Made by a program: the position numbers and the translations under genes
In this document: positions 47,070-55,868 of the stretch, one piece after another
Position numbering within the stretch: the stretch's first letter is position 1
Layout of the letters: each line of letters starts with the position of its first letter
Origin: Curtobacterium flaccumfaciens
GTDB lineage: Bacteria > Actinomycetota > Actinomycetes > Actinomycetales > Microbacteriaceae
DNA length: 64,000 nt
Direction: 5' to 3'
Assembly (NCBI RefSeq): GCF_004361695.1
Contig: NZ_SNVW01000002.1
Span: forward strand, 186,001 to 250,000
The notes under the pieces: generated by a model
The model's input: the letters and a program-made list of their open reading frames with translations, nothing else
What the model was told of the DNA's origin: nothing
Databases searched by the model: none

Positions 47070-47185
47070 TTCGGGTCCTCTCGACGGGAGCCCATCGTGG
47101 TCGCGGGTCGCTGACGCGGTCCGTTCCCAGCGCTTTCGTGGGCTGCGGTGAGGTGACTGTAATGAGTGGCGGGATCGCTCGGACA

Positions 47186-47203
47186 GTCGGTGGTTCCACC
47201 GAC
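47186..47203. promoter_or_regulatory. Inverted repeat upstream of the protease promoter
   Basis: gtcggtgg-tt-ccaccgac, two perfect 8-bp arms, located just upstream of where the -35 region of the TACAGT promoter would be. Candidate regulator site; the regulator is unknown. Confidence 0.4.
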
Positions 47204-47364
47204 GAACCATGTCACCCGTCCGGGGGGCGAAGCTGTCGCTCCCCTCAGCCGTTCCGCCCCGTCGTTGCGGGGATCGGCCCCGGCGTGCTGGGTCCCTGCC
47301 CTGAACCGGCGGGTCGGTGTTGCGCGCGGCGGGTCGGTGTTGCGTATGGCGCTGCGGCCCGCGG

Positions 47365-47934
47365 TCAGTCCGTCGCGGGTTTCTGGCCCCGCTGCAGCGA
47401 CTCGACGACGGCGACGGACTTGCCGACCAGCGCCGCGTCCGAGTCGGTGCCCTGCACCCGGTAGTCCGAGGCGACGCCGTCACCACCGGTCCCCGACGCG
47501 GGCAACGGGTCACCGAGCGCGACCACGACGGCGCCGGCGTCGTGCGCGACCTGGATCTCACCGCTCAGCGCGGACGGATCGGCGGCCTCGACCAGGACCA
47601 CCTTCGCACCGGCTCGGACGAGTGCCCGGAGCGCGGCACGCTGGTCGCCGGCCGGGTCCGTCGCGCCGGCCACCCGGACGTCGGGCTGGAACCCGGCCGA
47701 GGTCAGGTCCCGCTCGAACCGGTCCGGCAGCGCGACGCCGCCGGAGGTGGGGCCCGGCGTGGCCGCGGCGGGCAGCAGCACGACACCGACGACGGCGTGC
47801 TGGTCGAACCCGCCGTCCGAACTCGTCAGGTCCGAGCTCTCGACCGGGGTGGGCGCGTCCGACGTCGTGCCCTGGCACCCGGCCAGCACGAGCATCGAGC
47901 ACACCGCCACGACGGCGGCCACGGAGCGGAGCAC
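47365..47934 (-). CDS. Lipoprotein with a partial periplasmic-binding-like fold
   Basis: 189 residues from the GTG at 47934, with GGAGGA 6 nt upstream. The lipobox is MLVLAGC (lipid-modified Cys21). The mature part (HAVVGVVLLPAAAT..., LRALVRAGAKVVLVEAADPSAL, AHDAGAVVVALGDPLPA) looks like the N-terminal lobe of a sugar-type solute-binding protein; the second lobe is missing. It lies 34 nt downstream of an MFS gene and is probably co-transcribed. Function unknown. Confidence 0.75.
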   Translation of the reverse strand: MLRSVAAVVAVCSMLVLAGCQGTTSDAPTPVESSDLTSSDGGFDQHAVVGVVLLPAAATPGPTSGGVALPDRFERDLTSAGFQPDVRVAGATDPAGDQRAALRALVRAGAKVVLVEAADPSALSGEIQVAHDAGAVVVALGDPLPASGTGGDGVASDYRVQGTDSDAALVGKSVAVVESLQRGQKPATD

Positions 47935-47968
47935 GACGGATCCTCCAACGGTCGATCGGTGTGCCACG

Positions 47969-49366
47969 CTACCCGGTCCCGCCGGTCGCCGATGCGGACA
48001 CCGGCGTCGGCACCGGCCCGAGCCGGCGGACCGCGGCGATCGCCAGGACGGCGATGACGACCATCCCCGCGAAGACGAGCGGGAACGACACCGTGCCCGC
48101 GGCGCCGCCGGTGCCGATGAACAGCAGGCCGGTGACGGCCAGGCCGATGACGCTGCCCGAGGCGTCGGCGATGGTCAGGGCCGAGCTCGCGAAGCCGTCG
48201 TCGCCCTCGCGGGAGAACCGCAGCGTGAGCATCGAGGTCCGCGGGTAGATCGCGCCCATGCCGGCACCGCCCACGAACCACCCGACGACGAGCAGCCACC
48301 ACGGCAGGGCCAGGGAGGCCACGGCGAGCGCGGTGAGCAGGCTGACGAGGACGAGCGCCAGGCCGACGCCGAACGTCCGGGCGGCGGTGAGCCGGGTCTC
48401 CCCCAGCCGGCCGTGCACCCAGGACGCGCCCGCCCAGCTCAGCGCCGCGACGGTGAGCGCCAGCCCGGCGGCCGATGCCGAGAGACCGTCCTTCGCCTGC
48501 AGCAGGAACGGCACGTACGCCTCGCTGCCGAAGAACGCGGCCGCGACGAGCCCCCGGAGCAGGACCACCGACGGCAGGCCCGGAGCGGCGCGGAAGGTCC
48601 CGGTGGGCAGCAGCGGACGCAGGGCGAACCAGGTGCCCACGAGCCCGACCACGACGGCCGCCACCCGGGCCCAGGCGCCGAGGTCCGGTGCGATGTTGAG
48701 CAGCAGGATCGCGACCGCGGCGGCCACCGACCACCCGATGCGGGCGCGCTGCCACGGCGGTCGGAGCGACGCCGCCGGCGGGTGCAGGCGACCGAGGGTC
48801 GGGACGAGCAGGGTGAAGGCCCCGACCGCGATCACGAGCGCCCCGGCGAAGACCCAGTGCCAGTTCCAGACGTCGGTGACGATGCCCGCCAGGGCCGGAC
48901 CGACGAGTGCCGGGACCACCCAGGCGGCGGCGAACCCGGCGAACACCGGGCCGTGCAGCTCGGCGGGGAAGATGCGGGCGACGAGCACGTAGAGGACGAC
49001 GTCGATCGCGCCGGCGCCGAAGCCCTCCACCAGGCGTCCGGCGAGGAAGACCTCCATCGTCGGCGCGAGCATCACCACCGCGGTCCCGACGGCGAACAGG
49101 GCGGCGGACACCCAGGCCACGACCCGGCCACCGGCCCGGTCCGTCCAGTTGCCGGCGAGCACCATCCCGGGCACGCCGGCCGCCAGGGGCGCCGCGAACG
49201 CGAGCGCGTAGAGGGTCTCACCGTCGAGGTCGCGGCTGATCTCCGGCATGACGGTCGTCATCGCCAGGTTCTGGAACGCGGCGACGGCGACGATCGCGAC
49301 CATGCCGACGGTGGCGAGGGCGTACGGTCCGCTGAACAGACTCGTCCTCGTCGCCGCGATGCTCAC
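47969..49366 (-). CDS. MFS transporter
   Basis: 465 residues, with at least 12 membrane helices. Loop 2-3 has AGNWTDRAGGRVVAWVSA, and helix 4 has GRLVEGFGAGAIDVVLYVLVARIFP. This matches drug:H+ antiporter-like MFS proteins, though no substrate can be named. The GTG at 49366 follows TACGAT by 6 nt (leaderless); an ATG 8 codons further upstream is rejected because it lies at or before that box. Confidence 0.82.
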   Translation of the reverse strand: MSIAATRTSLFSGPYALATVGMVAIVAVAAFQNLAMTTVMPEISRDLDGETLYALAFAAPLAAGVPGMVLAGNWTDRAGGRVVAWVSAALFAVGTAVVMLAPTMEVFLAGRLVEGFGAGAIDVVLYVLVARIFPAELHGPVFAGFAAAWVVPALVGPALAGIVTDVWNWHWVFAGALVIAVGAFTLLVPTLGRLHPPAASLRPPWQRARIGWSVAAAVAILLLNIAPDLGAWARVAAVVVGLVGTWFALRPLLPTGTFRAAPGLPSVVLLRGLVAAAFFGSEAYVPFLLQAKDGLSASAAGLALTVAALSWAGASWVHGRLGETRLTAARTFGVGLALVLVSLLTALAVASLALPWWLLVVGWFVGGAGMGAIYPRTSMLTLRFSREGDDGFASSALTIADASGSVIGLAVTGLLFIGTGGAAGTVSFPLVFAGMVVIAVLAIAAVRRLGPVPTPVSASATGGTG

Positions 49367-49372
49367 CCGATC

Positions 49373-49378
49373 ATCGTA
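49373..49378 (-). promoter_or_regulatory. -10 box TACGAT of the MFS gene (leaderless start)
   Basis: TACGAT-gatcgg-GTG on the minus strand, in the 36-nt gap after metB. Confidence 0.6.
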
Positions 49379-49402
49379 GGGCGAGCCCACGACGTCGGTG
49401 GG

Positions 49403-50548
49403 TCAGCGGGCGAGCGCCTGCTGCAGGTCTGCGACCAGGTCGCCGGCGTCCTCGATGCCGACCGACAGCCGGACGACGTTCTCCGGCACGGCCAGCTCGG
49501 TGCCCTTCACCGACGCGTGCGTCATCTCGGACGGGTACCCGATGAGCGACTCGACGCCGCCGAGCGACTCCGCGAGCGCGAACAGCTCGGTCGACTCGGC
49601 GAACCGCCGCGCCGCCGACGGCCCGCCGGACAGCGCAACCGAGAGCATCCCGCCGAAGCCCCGCATCTGCCGGGCCGCGATCTCGTGCCCCGGGTGGTCG
49701 GAGAGCCCCGGGTAGTAGACGCGCTCGACGCCCGGCGCGGCGACGAGTGCCTCGGCGACGGCCTGGGCGTTCTGCGAGTGCCGCTCCATCCGGACCGCGA
49801 GCGTCTTGATGCCGCGGGTGGTGAGGAACGCGTCGAACGGCGACGAGATCGCCCCGGCGCCGAACTGCAGGAACTGCACCTTCGCCGCGAGCTCCTCGTC
49901 GGCGAGCACCACGGCACCGCCCACGACGTCCGAGTGGCCACCGAGGTACTTCGTCGTCGAGTACACGACCACGTCGGCCCCGAGCGACAGCGGTTGCTGC
50001 AGGGCCGGCGAGGCGAAGGTGTTGTCGACGACGACGAGCGCGCCGGCCTCGTGCCCGAGGGTCGCGAGGGCGGCGATGTCGGCGATCTTCATGAGCGGGT
50101 TCGTCGGGGTCTCCACCCAGAGCACCGTCTGCGCCGGAGCACCCTCGAGCGCGGCGCGCACCTGGTCGAGCTCGCTCATGTCCACGACGAGGAGCTCGAC
50201 GCCCCACGGCACGTGCAGCCGGCTGACCAGGCGGTGCGTGCCGCCGTAGACGTCGTTGCCCATCACGACGCGGGCTCCCGGGGCGAGCACGGCACGGAGC
50301 AGGGCGTCCTCCGCCGCGAGGCCGGACGCGAACGAGTACGCGGCGACGCCGCCGTCGAGGTCGGCCAGGAGCGTCTGCAGCGAGTCGCGCGTCGGGTTGC
50401 CCGCCCGCGAGTACTCGTAGCCGTTCCGCATGCCGCCGATGCCGTCCTGCACGTACGTCGACGTGAGGTGGATCGGCGGGATGACGGCTCCGGTGGGGCC
50501 GTCCGGCTCTTGGCCGGCGTGGATGGCGCGGGTGCTGAACTCGGTCAT
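49403..50548 (-). CDS. metB: Cystathionine gamma-synthase-type PLP enzyme
   Basis: 381 residues of the Cys/Met metabolism PLP family. PLP lysine is Lys200 in DVVVYSTTKYLGGHSDVVGG; other landmarks are YEYSRAGNPTRDSLQ, SFASGLAAEDALL and VETPTNPLMKIADI. Sitting 40 nt downstream of cbs, it could act as cystathionine gamma-synthase (methionine direction) or gamma-lyase (cysteine direction); sequence alone does not separate them well, and pairing with cbs makes the lyase direction plausible. AAGGAA precedes the ATG at 50548. Confidence 0.88.
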   Translation of the reverse strand: MTEFSTRAIHAGQEPDGPTGAVIPPIHLTSTYVQDGIGGMRNGYEYSRAGNPTRDSLQTLLADLDGGVAAYSFASGLAAEDALLRAVLAPGARVVMGNDVYGGTHRLVSRLHVPWGVELLVVDMSELDQVRAALEGAPAQTVLWVETPTNPLMKIADIAALATLGHEAGALVVVDNTFASPALQQPLSLGADVVVYSTTKYLGGHSDVVGGAVVLADEELAAKVQFLQFGAGAISSPFDAFLTTRGIKTLAVRMERHSQNAQAVAEALVAAPGVERVYYPGLSDHPGHEIAARQMRGFGGMLSVALSGGPSAARRFAESTELFALAESLGGVESLIGYPSEMTHASVKGTELAVPENVVRLSVGIEDAGDLVADLQQALAR

Positions 50549-50588
50549 GCGGGGCGGGTTCCTTACTCGGGAGCGGTCGGGCGACCGG

Positions 50589-51953
50589 TCACTCGGACAG
50601 GTAGGTGAGGAGGTCGTGGCGGGTGAGGACCGTGACGGGCTTGCCGTCCGCGACGACGAGCAGCGCGTCGACGGACTCGAGCGCCCGGCGCGCGGCCGAC
50701 ACGGATTCGCCGACGCCGATGAGCGGCAGCGGTTCGCCGACGAAGCCGGACAGGGCGTCCGCCATCTTCGCGGCACCGGTGAAGACCTGCTCGAGCAGGG
50801 CCTTCTCCTCGACCGCGCCGGCGACCTCGCCGATGACGACCGGCGGCTCGGCGCTCAGCACGGGCATCTGCGAGACGCCGTACTTCGTCATGATGTCGAC
50901 GACCTCGCGCACGGTGTCGGACGGGTGCGCGTGCACGAGGTCCGGCAGTCGGCCGTCCTTGCCCGCGATGAGCGAGCCGACGGTCCGTTCGTCGTCCGTC
51001 TCGGCGAAGCCGTACGAGCGCATCCACCGGTCGTTGAAGATCTTGCCGAGGTAGCCGCGTCCGCCGTCCGGCAGGAGCACCACGACCACGTCGTCCTCGG
51101 TGAGGTCGCGGGCGGCGCGGAGCGCGGCGACGACGGCCATGCCGCTCGAGCCGCCGACGAGCAGCCCTTCCTCACGCGCGAGCCGCCGGGTCATCGCGAA
51201 CGAGTCGGCGTCCGACACGGCGATGATCTCGTCCGGCACGCCCGCGTCGTACGCGGCGGGCCAGAAGTCCTCACCGACGCCCTCGACCAGGTACGGGCGA
51301 CCGGTCCCGCCGGAGTAGACGGACCCCTCGGGGTCGGCGCCGACGATCCGGACGCGGCCGTCGGACGCCTCCTTCAGGAAGCGACCCGTGCCGGAGATGG
51401 TCCCGCCCGTGCCGACGCCCGCCACGAAGTGCGTGATGCGCTCCTCGGTGTCGCGCCAGATCTCCGGACCGGTGGTCTCGTAGTGGCTGCGCGGGCCGTT
51501 CGGGTTCGCGTACTGGTTCGGCTTGTACGCCCCGGGGATCTCGCGGACGAGCCGGTCGGACACCGAGTAGTAGGACTCGGGGTGCTCCGGGGGCACCGCG
51601 GTGGGCGTCACGACGATCTCGGCACCGTACGCCGTGAGCACGTTCCGCTTGTCCTCGCCGACCTTGTCCGGCAGCACGAACACGCACCGATAGCCGCGCT
51701 GCTGGGCGACGAGCGCGAGCCCGACGCCGGTGTTGCCGGAGGTCGGCTCGACGATGGTGCCGCCGGGGCCGAGTTCACCGGAGGCCTCGGCCGCGTCGAT
51801 GATCCGGGTGGCGATGCGGTCCTTCGAGGACCCACCGGGGTTGAGGTACTCGACCTTGACGAGCACGGTCGCGCGCACCCCCTCGGTCACCCGGTTGAGC
51901 TTGACGAGCGGAGTGTCGCCGACGAGGTCGATGACGGAGTTCGCGTAACGCAC
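50589..51953 (-). CDS. cbs: Cystathionine beta-synthase
   Basis: 454 residues. PLP fold-type II core with Lys44 in NPGGSSKDRIATRII, the substrate loop TSGNTGVG, and GVGTGGTISGTGRFLKEAS. Two C-terminal CBS domains follow (about 335-454; HPSDTVREVVDIMTKYGVSQMPVL and ...DALLVVADGKPVTVLTRHDLL). Condenses serine and homocysteine, or is an O-acetylserine-type relative. It starts at a GTG 9 nt after the mscS-like stop; the TAGGAT box there implies its own leaderless promoter in addition to readthrough from upstream. Confidence 0.93.
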   Translation of the reverse strand: MRYANSVIDLVGDTPLVKLNRVTEGVRATVLVKVEYLNPGGSSKDRIATRIIDAAEASGELGPGGTIVEPTSGNTGVGLALVAQQRGYRCVFVLPDKVGEDKRNVLTAYGAEIVVTPTAVPPEHPESYYSVSDRLVREIPGAYKPNQYANPNGPRSHYETTGPEIWRDTEERITHFVAGVGTGGTISGTGRFLKEASDGRVRIVGADPEGSVYSGGTGRPYLVEGVGEDFWPAAYDAGVPDEIIAVSDADSFAMTRRLAREEGLLVGGSSGMAVVAALRAARDLTEDDVVVVLLPDGGRGYLGKIFNDRWMRSYGFAETDDERTVGSLIAGKDGRLPDLVHAHPSDTVREVVDIMTKYGVSQMPVLSAEPPVVIGEVAGAVEEKALLEQVFTGAAKMADALSGFVGEPLPLIGVGESVSAARRALESVDALLVVADGKPVTVLTRHDLLTYLSE

Positions 51954-51959
51954 CCGTCG

Positions 51960-51965
51960 ATCCTA
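51960..51965 (-). promoter_or_regulatory. -10 box TAGGAT of cbs overlapping the upstream stop codon
   Basis: The TAG stop of the channel gene (51965-51963) is also the first half of TAGGAT, which is 6 nt before the cbs GTG. The surrounding 16-mer is identical to the mqo start region. Confidence 0.55.
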
Positions 51966-53396
51966 GGCGGCGGACACCGTCCGCGGCTGGGATGCGACGT
52001 GTGCGGACACTGCGGCCGACACCTCCTGCCGCCGCCGGTCGATGACGTCGCCCATGTCCCGCGCCAGCGCCGGGGTCCCCCGGACGATCTGGTCGAGCGC
52101 CGTGGCGGGCACGACCAGCACCGCGACCTCGGTGAGGGCGTGCGCGGTCGTGAGCAGCGCCTCCCGGGTCAACGCCGTCTGCCCGACGTAGTCGCCGGCC
52201 TCGACGCGGGTCGTGGGCAGCTCGGCGTCCTCGAACGGAACCCGCAGGTCGACGCTCCCCGACAGCACGAAGCGGACCGCGTCCGGCACCGTGCCGGCGG
52301 TGAGGATCGTCTCCCCCGCCGCGTAGCGCTCCAGCCGGGTGACCGGCGCGAGGGCCGCCACGTCGTCGCCGGTCAGGTACAGGGTCGCGGCGATCGTCTC
52401 GATCGCGGCGTCGCGCCGTTCGTCGGTGACGAAGTCGTCGGTGGTGTCGCCGTCCAGCCCCAGGCCGGCGCGCCGCGCCGCGTACCAGAGCCACATCCGG
52501 AACTGGGCGAGCGCGTCGCCCTCCTGCGACGGACCCCGGACCTCGAACGCCAGCGAGTACCCGGCGCCGCCCGTCGGGACCGCCACCGGCTGCGTGCCCG
52601 GGTACCGCTGCGGCAGGCCGGACGCGACCCGCTGGAGCAGCGCGACCACGGCCGCCGGTGGGTCGTCCGTCGTGAACGTGACATCCGTCGTGACCGGGAA
52701 CGTGCCTCCCGTCCGGCTGAGGTTCGTGAACGACGCCCCGGCCAGCGACGAGTTCGGCATGATCAGGATCCCGGCGCCCGTGTCGATGTGCACCGACCGC
52801 CAGTTCACCTCGACGACCCGGCCCCGCACCCCGCCGGTGTCCAGCCAGTCACCCAACCGGAACGGCTGCTCGAAGAGCAGGAACAGGCCGGCGATGACCG
52901 GGCCGACCGCGGACTGCAGCGCGAGGCCGATGACGAGCGACCCGACGCCGAGGGCGGTGAAGATCCCCCCGACGTCGGCACCCCACACGATCTTGAACAC
53001 GAGCGCCAGCCCGAGCGCGATGAGCACGATGCGGGCGATGTCCACGAAGATCGACGGGATCTTCTCGCGCCAGCTGCCCTTCCGGGCGTTCGTGAACAGC
53101 ACGATGTTGAGGCCGTTCAGCACGAACACGATGATGAGGAAGCCGAGCACCGTGCCGATGACCTGGTTCACCACCGGCTTGCCCGGGTCCACCGCGTCGG
53201 TCACCTGGACGGACAGGACGAGGATCGCGATGATCGGCACGACGGCGTTCCGGAGCAGCCCCACGACCTTGTGCATCGGGTTGCCGCGACGCTCCAGGTT
53301 CGACTGCAGCTCGGTCAGGACCAGCAGCACGAGCGGCAGCCCGACGATCACGCTGATCGCCGGCCAGAACCACGCCTGCTCCCAGAACGCGGTCAC
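51963..53396 (-). CDS. MscS-type channel with C-terminal cNMP-binding-like domain
   Basis: 477 residues. Four to five membrane helices (about 10-28, 45-64, 77-100, 117-137, 143-175). The last is the MscS pore helix (GGIFTALGVGSLVIGLALQSAVGPVIAGLFLLFEQPFRLGDWL), followed by the beta domain (VVEVNWRSVHIDT...LIMPNSSLAG). Residues 335-450 form a cNMP-binding fold (LTGDDVAALAPVTRLERYAAGETILTAGTVPDAVRFVLSGSVDL). In its phosphate-binding cassette (GDYVGQTALTREALLTTAHA, 401-420) the usual Glu is Gln406 and the conserved Arg is missing. The GTG overlaps the upstream cyclase stop as GTGA. M. tuberculosis Rv2434c has this architecture as I recall. Confidence 0.9.
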   Translation of the reverse strand: MTAFWEQAWFWPAISVIVGLPLVLLVLTELQSNLERRGNPMHKVVGLLRNAVVPIIAILVLSVQVTDAVDPGKPVVNQVIGTVLGFLIIVFVLNGLNIVLFTNARKGSWREKIPSIFVDIARIVLIALGLALVFKIVWGADVGGIFTALGVGSLVIGLALQSAVGPVIAGLFLLFEQPFRLGDWLDTGGVRGRVVEVNWRSVHIDTGAGILIMPNSSLAGASFTNLSRTGGTFPVTTDVTFTTDDPPAAVVALLQRVASGLPQRYPGTQPVAVPTGGAGYSLAFEVRGPSQEGDALAQFRMWLWYAARRAGLGLDGDTTDDFVTDERRDAAIETIAATLYLTGDDVAALAPVTRLERYAAGETILTAGTVPDAVRFVLSGSVDLRVPFEDAELPTTRVEAGDYVGQTALTREALLTTAHALTEVAVLVVPATALDQIVRGTPALARDMGDVIDRRRQEVSAAVSAHVASQPRTVSAA

Positions 53397-55618
53397 GACG
53401 CCGCCCCCGAGGTGCGCTCGAGCTTCCAGATCCGCTGCGGACCGGCCTGGGTCTGCACCTCGCCGGCGTCCTGCACGCCGGCCCGGTCACCGAGCTTGTC
53501 GACCACCCGCTGCGTCGCGTAGACGCCCGGCGCCGGCGCGATGCCCTGCACCCGGTACGCCAGGCTGACGGCGTCGCCCCACATGTCGTAGACGATGCTC
53601 GACCGGCCGACGAGCCCGCTCGTGACCTGCCCGGTGTCGATCCCGGCACGCAGACCGATCTTCGCGCCGTGCTGCGCGTTGAAGCGTTCGAGCACGCCCT
53701 GCGCCTCCTCCGCCCAGTCGACGACCCGGCGCACGTTGTCCACCCGCGGCACGCTCAGCCCGCAGCTGGCGAGGTAGCCGCTGCGGGTCGTGCGGACCCG
53801 TTCGATGCCGTGCCGGCCGGCGGCCTCGTCGAGGGAGCGCCAGACGTCGTTGACGAGCGACAGCGACTCCTCCGCCGTCAGGTCCGCCGCGAACTCGTCG
53901 AAGCCGGTGATGTCGGCGTACACGACCGCGACGTCCTGGTGGTCCGCGGCGATCGTCTCGTCGCCCTGCTTGTAGCGACGGGCGACCTCCTCCGGCATCA
54001 GGGTCAGCAGCAGCGTGTCGTTCTGCCGGCGCTGCTCGTCGAGGAGGTCCTGCTTCACCTGCAGACTCCGGCTCATGTCGTTGAACGCCAGGCCGAGGTC
54101 GCCGATCTCGTCGCCGGCCTTCGTCTGCACCTCGACCCCGAGGTCACCCGAGCTCACCCGGTTCACCGCGGTCTGCAGCCGCCGGATCGGTCGGACGAAC
54201 ACCTGCGCGAGCAGCAGGGACAGCAGGCTGACGAGGACGATGATGCCGACCAGCGCGAGACCGATGTTCCGGGCGAAGTCGTTCACCGGCGCGAACGCCT
54301 CCGACGAGTCCATCTGCGCGACCACCACCCAGCGCAGCCCGTCGACCTCGAGCGGGGCGTAGGCGGACAGCACCTCCTTGCCCCGGTAGTCGGTCGAGAT
54401 CATCGTGCCGGTCTTGCCCTGCAGCGCCCGGCTGACCGGTGTGGTGTTCACCTCCTGCAGCAGGACCGAGCCCTTGACGGCCACCTCGCGCTTCGCCGTC
54501 GCGGGGGCCGTGCCGGCCGAGACGACGTCGCGCCGGTACTGCTCCGGGTGCTGGAGCAGCTGGCGCGGGTACGACCGCATCAGGCCGTCGTCGCCGACCA
54601 GGTAGGACTCCCCGGAGTCGCCGAGGCCGTCGTCCTTCCACTGCTCGTTGCCCGTCATCACCTGGTTGATGAGGTCGATCGGCACCTGGACCGCCATCAC
54701 GCCGATGATCTTGCCGTCCTCGCCCACCGGGGACATCACCCAGAGCGTCGGCACGTTGAGGCTCGGCACGTACCGGGCGAAGTCCGTCACCACGAAGTCG
54801 TCGGCGCTCGTCAGCTGCAGCGCCTGCTCGTAGCCGGTCGCCAGGTTCGAGTCGCGGTACGGGCCGTCGTCGAGGTTCGTGCCGAGGTCGGCGCCCGAGT
54901 ACGCCGAGTACACGACGTCGCCGTCGGTGTTCATCAGGAGCAGGTCCTCGTACCCGGCGGACTCGACGGCCTGCTGGAAGTACGACTGGTACTCGGCGTG
55001 CGCCTTCGACCACGCGCTGCCGTCCCCGGCGTCGTCCTGCTCGATCGCCTTGTCGTAGTCGGTGAACGGCGCCGTGTACCGCGCCTGCAGGTACGCCTGC
55101 GGGTCCTCGGTCGGGGCGAACTGGTCCGGGTTCGCCGACCCGCCGCTCCGCTCGTCGAGCTGCGGCACGAAGCTGTCCCGGTACCAGGCGTCCACCTTCG
55201 CGTGGTCGTCGTCCGACACCGGACGCGACTGCAGCTCGTCCCACCCGGACTCGAACGCCTTCGTCGCGCCGATCACGCTCGCGTTGCGGGTCTGCGCCAC
55301 CACGGTCTGGGTGAACTGGCCGAACGAGCGCTTCAGCTCGGTCGTGCGGCTCTCGCGGAGGGACGTCACCTGGTTGAAGGCGGCGTTCTCGAGCGAGGCT
55401 CGGCCGTTGAGGTACCCGACCACGCCCACCACCAGGGCGGCGATGATGCTCACGGCCAGGAGCATCACGAGGAGCTTCGACTGGATGTCCAGGCTCCCGC
55501 TCGTGAGGAACGCACGGAACTTCCCCCTCCGCCGCGGCGCGTCGTCGACGACGCGAGGAGCGCCGGGGCTCGCCGGGCCCGTGGGAGGGATGGGGTCGGA
55601 CGGTGGGACAGCTGTCAC
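53393..55618 (-). CDS. Cache-HAMP receptor with class III cyclase-like domain
   Basis: 741 residues. One membrane helix (about 48-69), a large extracytoplasmic Cache-type sensor (70-440), a second helix (about 450-473), HAMP (475-525) and a class III nucleotide cyclase domain (about 555-730). The first metal Asp is present (Asp569 in VVYADITGFDEF). The second metal site, normally Gly-Asp-Ala-Tyr, reads Arg-Ser613-Gly-Tyr, and the transition-state Asn in the WGDxVNLAxR motif is Ser685 (DMWGDAVSLAYRV); the Arg is kept. Activity is therefore doubtful or non-canonical. GGAG precedes the GTG. The next gene, coupled by GTGA, is a channel with a nucleotide-binding-like domain. It resembles M. tuberculosis Rv2435c, as I recall. 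Confidence 0.9.
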   Translation of the reverse strand: MTAVPPSDPIPPTGPASPGAPRVVDDAPRRRGKFRAFLTSGSLDIQSKLLVMLLAVSIIAALVVGVVGYLNGRASLENAAFNQVTSLRESRTTELKRSFGQFTQTVVAQTRNASVIGATKAFESGWDELQSRPVSDDDHAKVDAWYRDSFVPQLDERSGGSANPDQFAPTEDPQAYLQARYTAPFTDYDKAIEQDDAGDGSAWSKAHAEYQSYFQQAVESAGYEDLLLMNTDGDVVYSAYSGADLGTNLDDGPYRDSNLATGYEQALQLTSADDFVVTDFARYVPSLNVPTLWVMSPVGEDGKIIGVMAVQVPIDLINQVMTGNEQWKDDGLGDSGESYLVGDDGLMRSYPRQLLQHPEQYRRDVVSAGTAPATAKREVAVKGSVLLQEVNTTPVSRALQGKTGTMISTDYRGKEVLSAYAPLEVDGLRWVVVAQMDSSEAFAPVNDFARNIGLALVGIIVLVSLLSLLLAQVFVRPIRRLQTAVNRVSSGDLGVEVQTKAGDEIGDLGLAFNDMSRSLQVKQDLLDEQRRQNDTLLLTLMPEEVARRYKQGDETIAADHQDVAVVYADITGFDEFAADLTAEESLSLVNDVWRSLDEAAGRHGIERVRTTRSGYLASCGLSVPRVDNVRRVVDWAEEAQGVLERFNAQHGAKIGLRAGIDTGQVTSGLVGRSSIVYDMWGDAVSLAYRVQGIAPAPGVYATQRVVDKLGDRAGVQDAGEVQTQAGPQRIWKLERTSGAAS

Positions 55619-55721
55619 TTCGGACTCCGCTCAGGGCACGGGGTGCTCGCGATCGTGTTCGCGCTCTCTGGACAACTCGTACCACTCCGGCACCGCTCGC
55701 GTCATCGTCGGTGCCGTTTTC

Positions 55722-55773
55722 GTGCCGGTCTGGAGGCGCGTGGCGGCGCCGACCCGCGCCTCCAGGCCGGCAC
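55722..55773. terminator. Hairpin terminator after the ABC exporter gene (GGAGGCGCG family)
   Basis: gtgccggtctggaggcgcg pairs with cgcgcctccaggccggcac (one G-U pair in 19 bp). It lies between the ABC gene (ends 55869) and the cyclase start (55618). The rest of this 250-base gap is GC-rich with short gcgctcgcgcgtcg repeats and no gene. Confidence 0.75.
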
Positions 55774-55868
55774 GTGGTGCGTCGGGACGTGAGCCGCTCG
55801 CGCGTCGTGCGCCGCTGGCGCTCGCGCGTCGGGACGCGCTCGTGCGTCGCGCCGCGCCGCGCGCTGCG

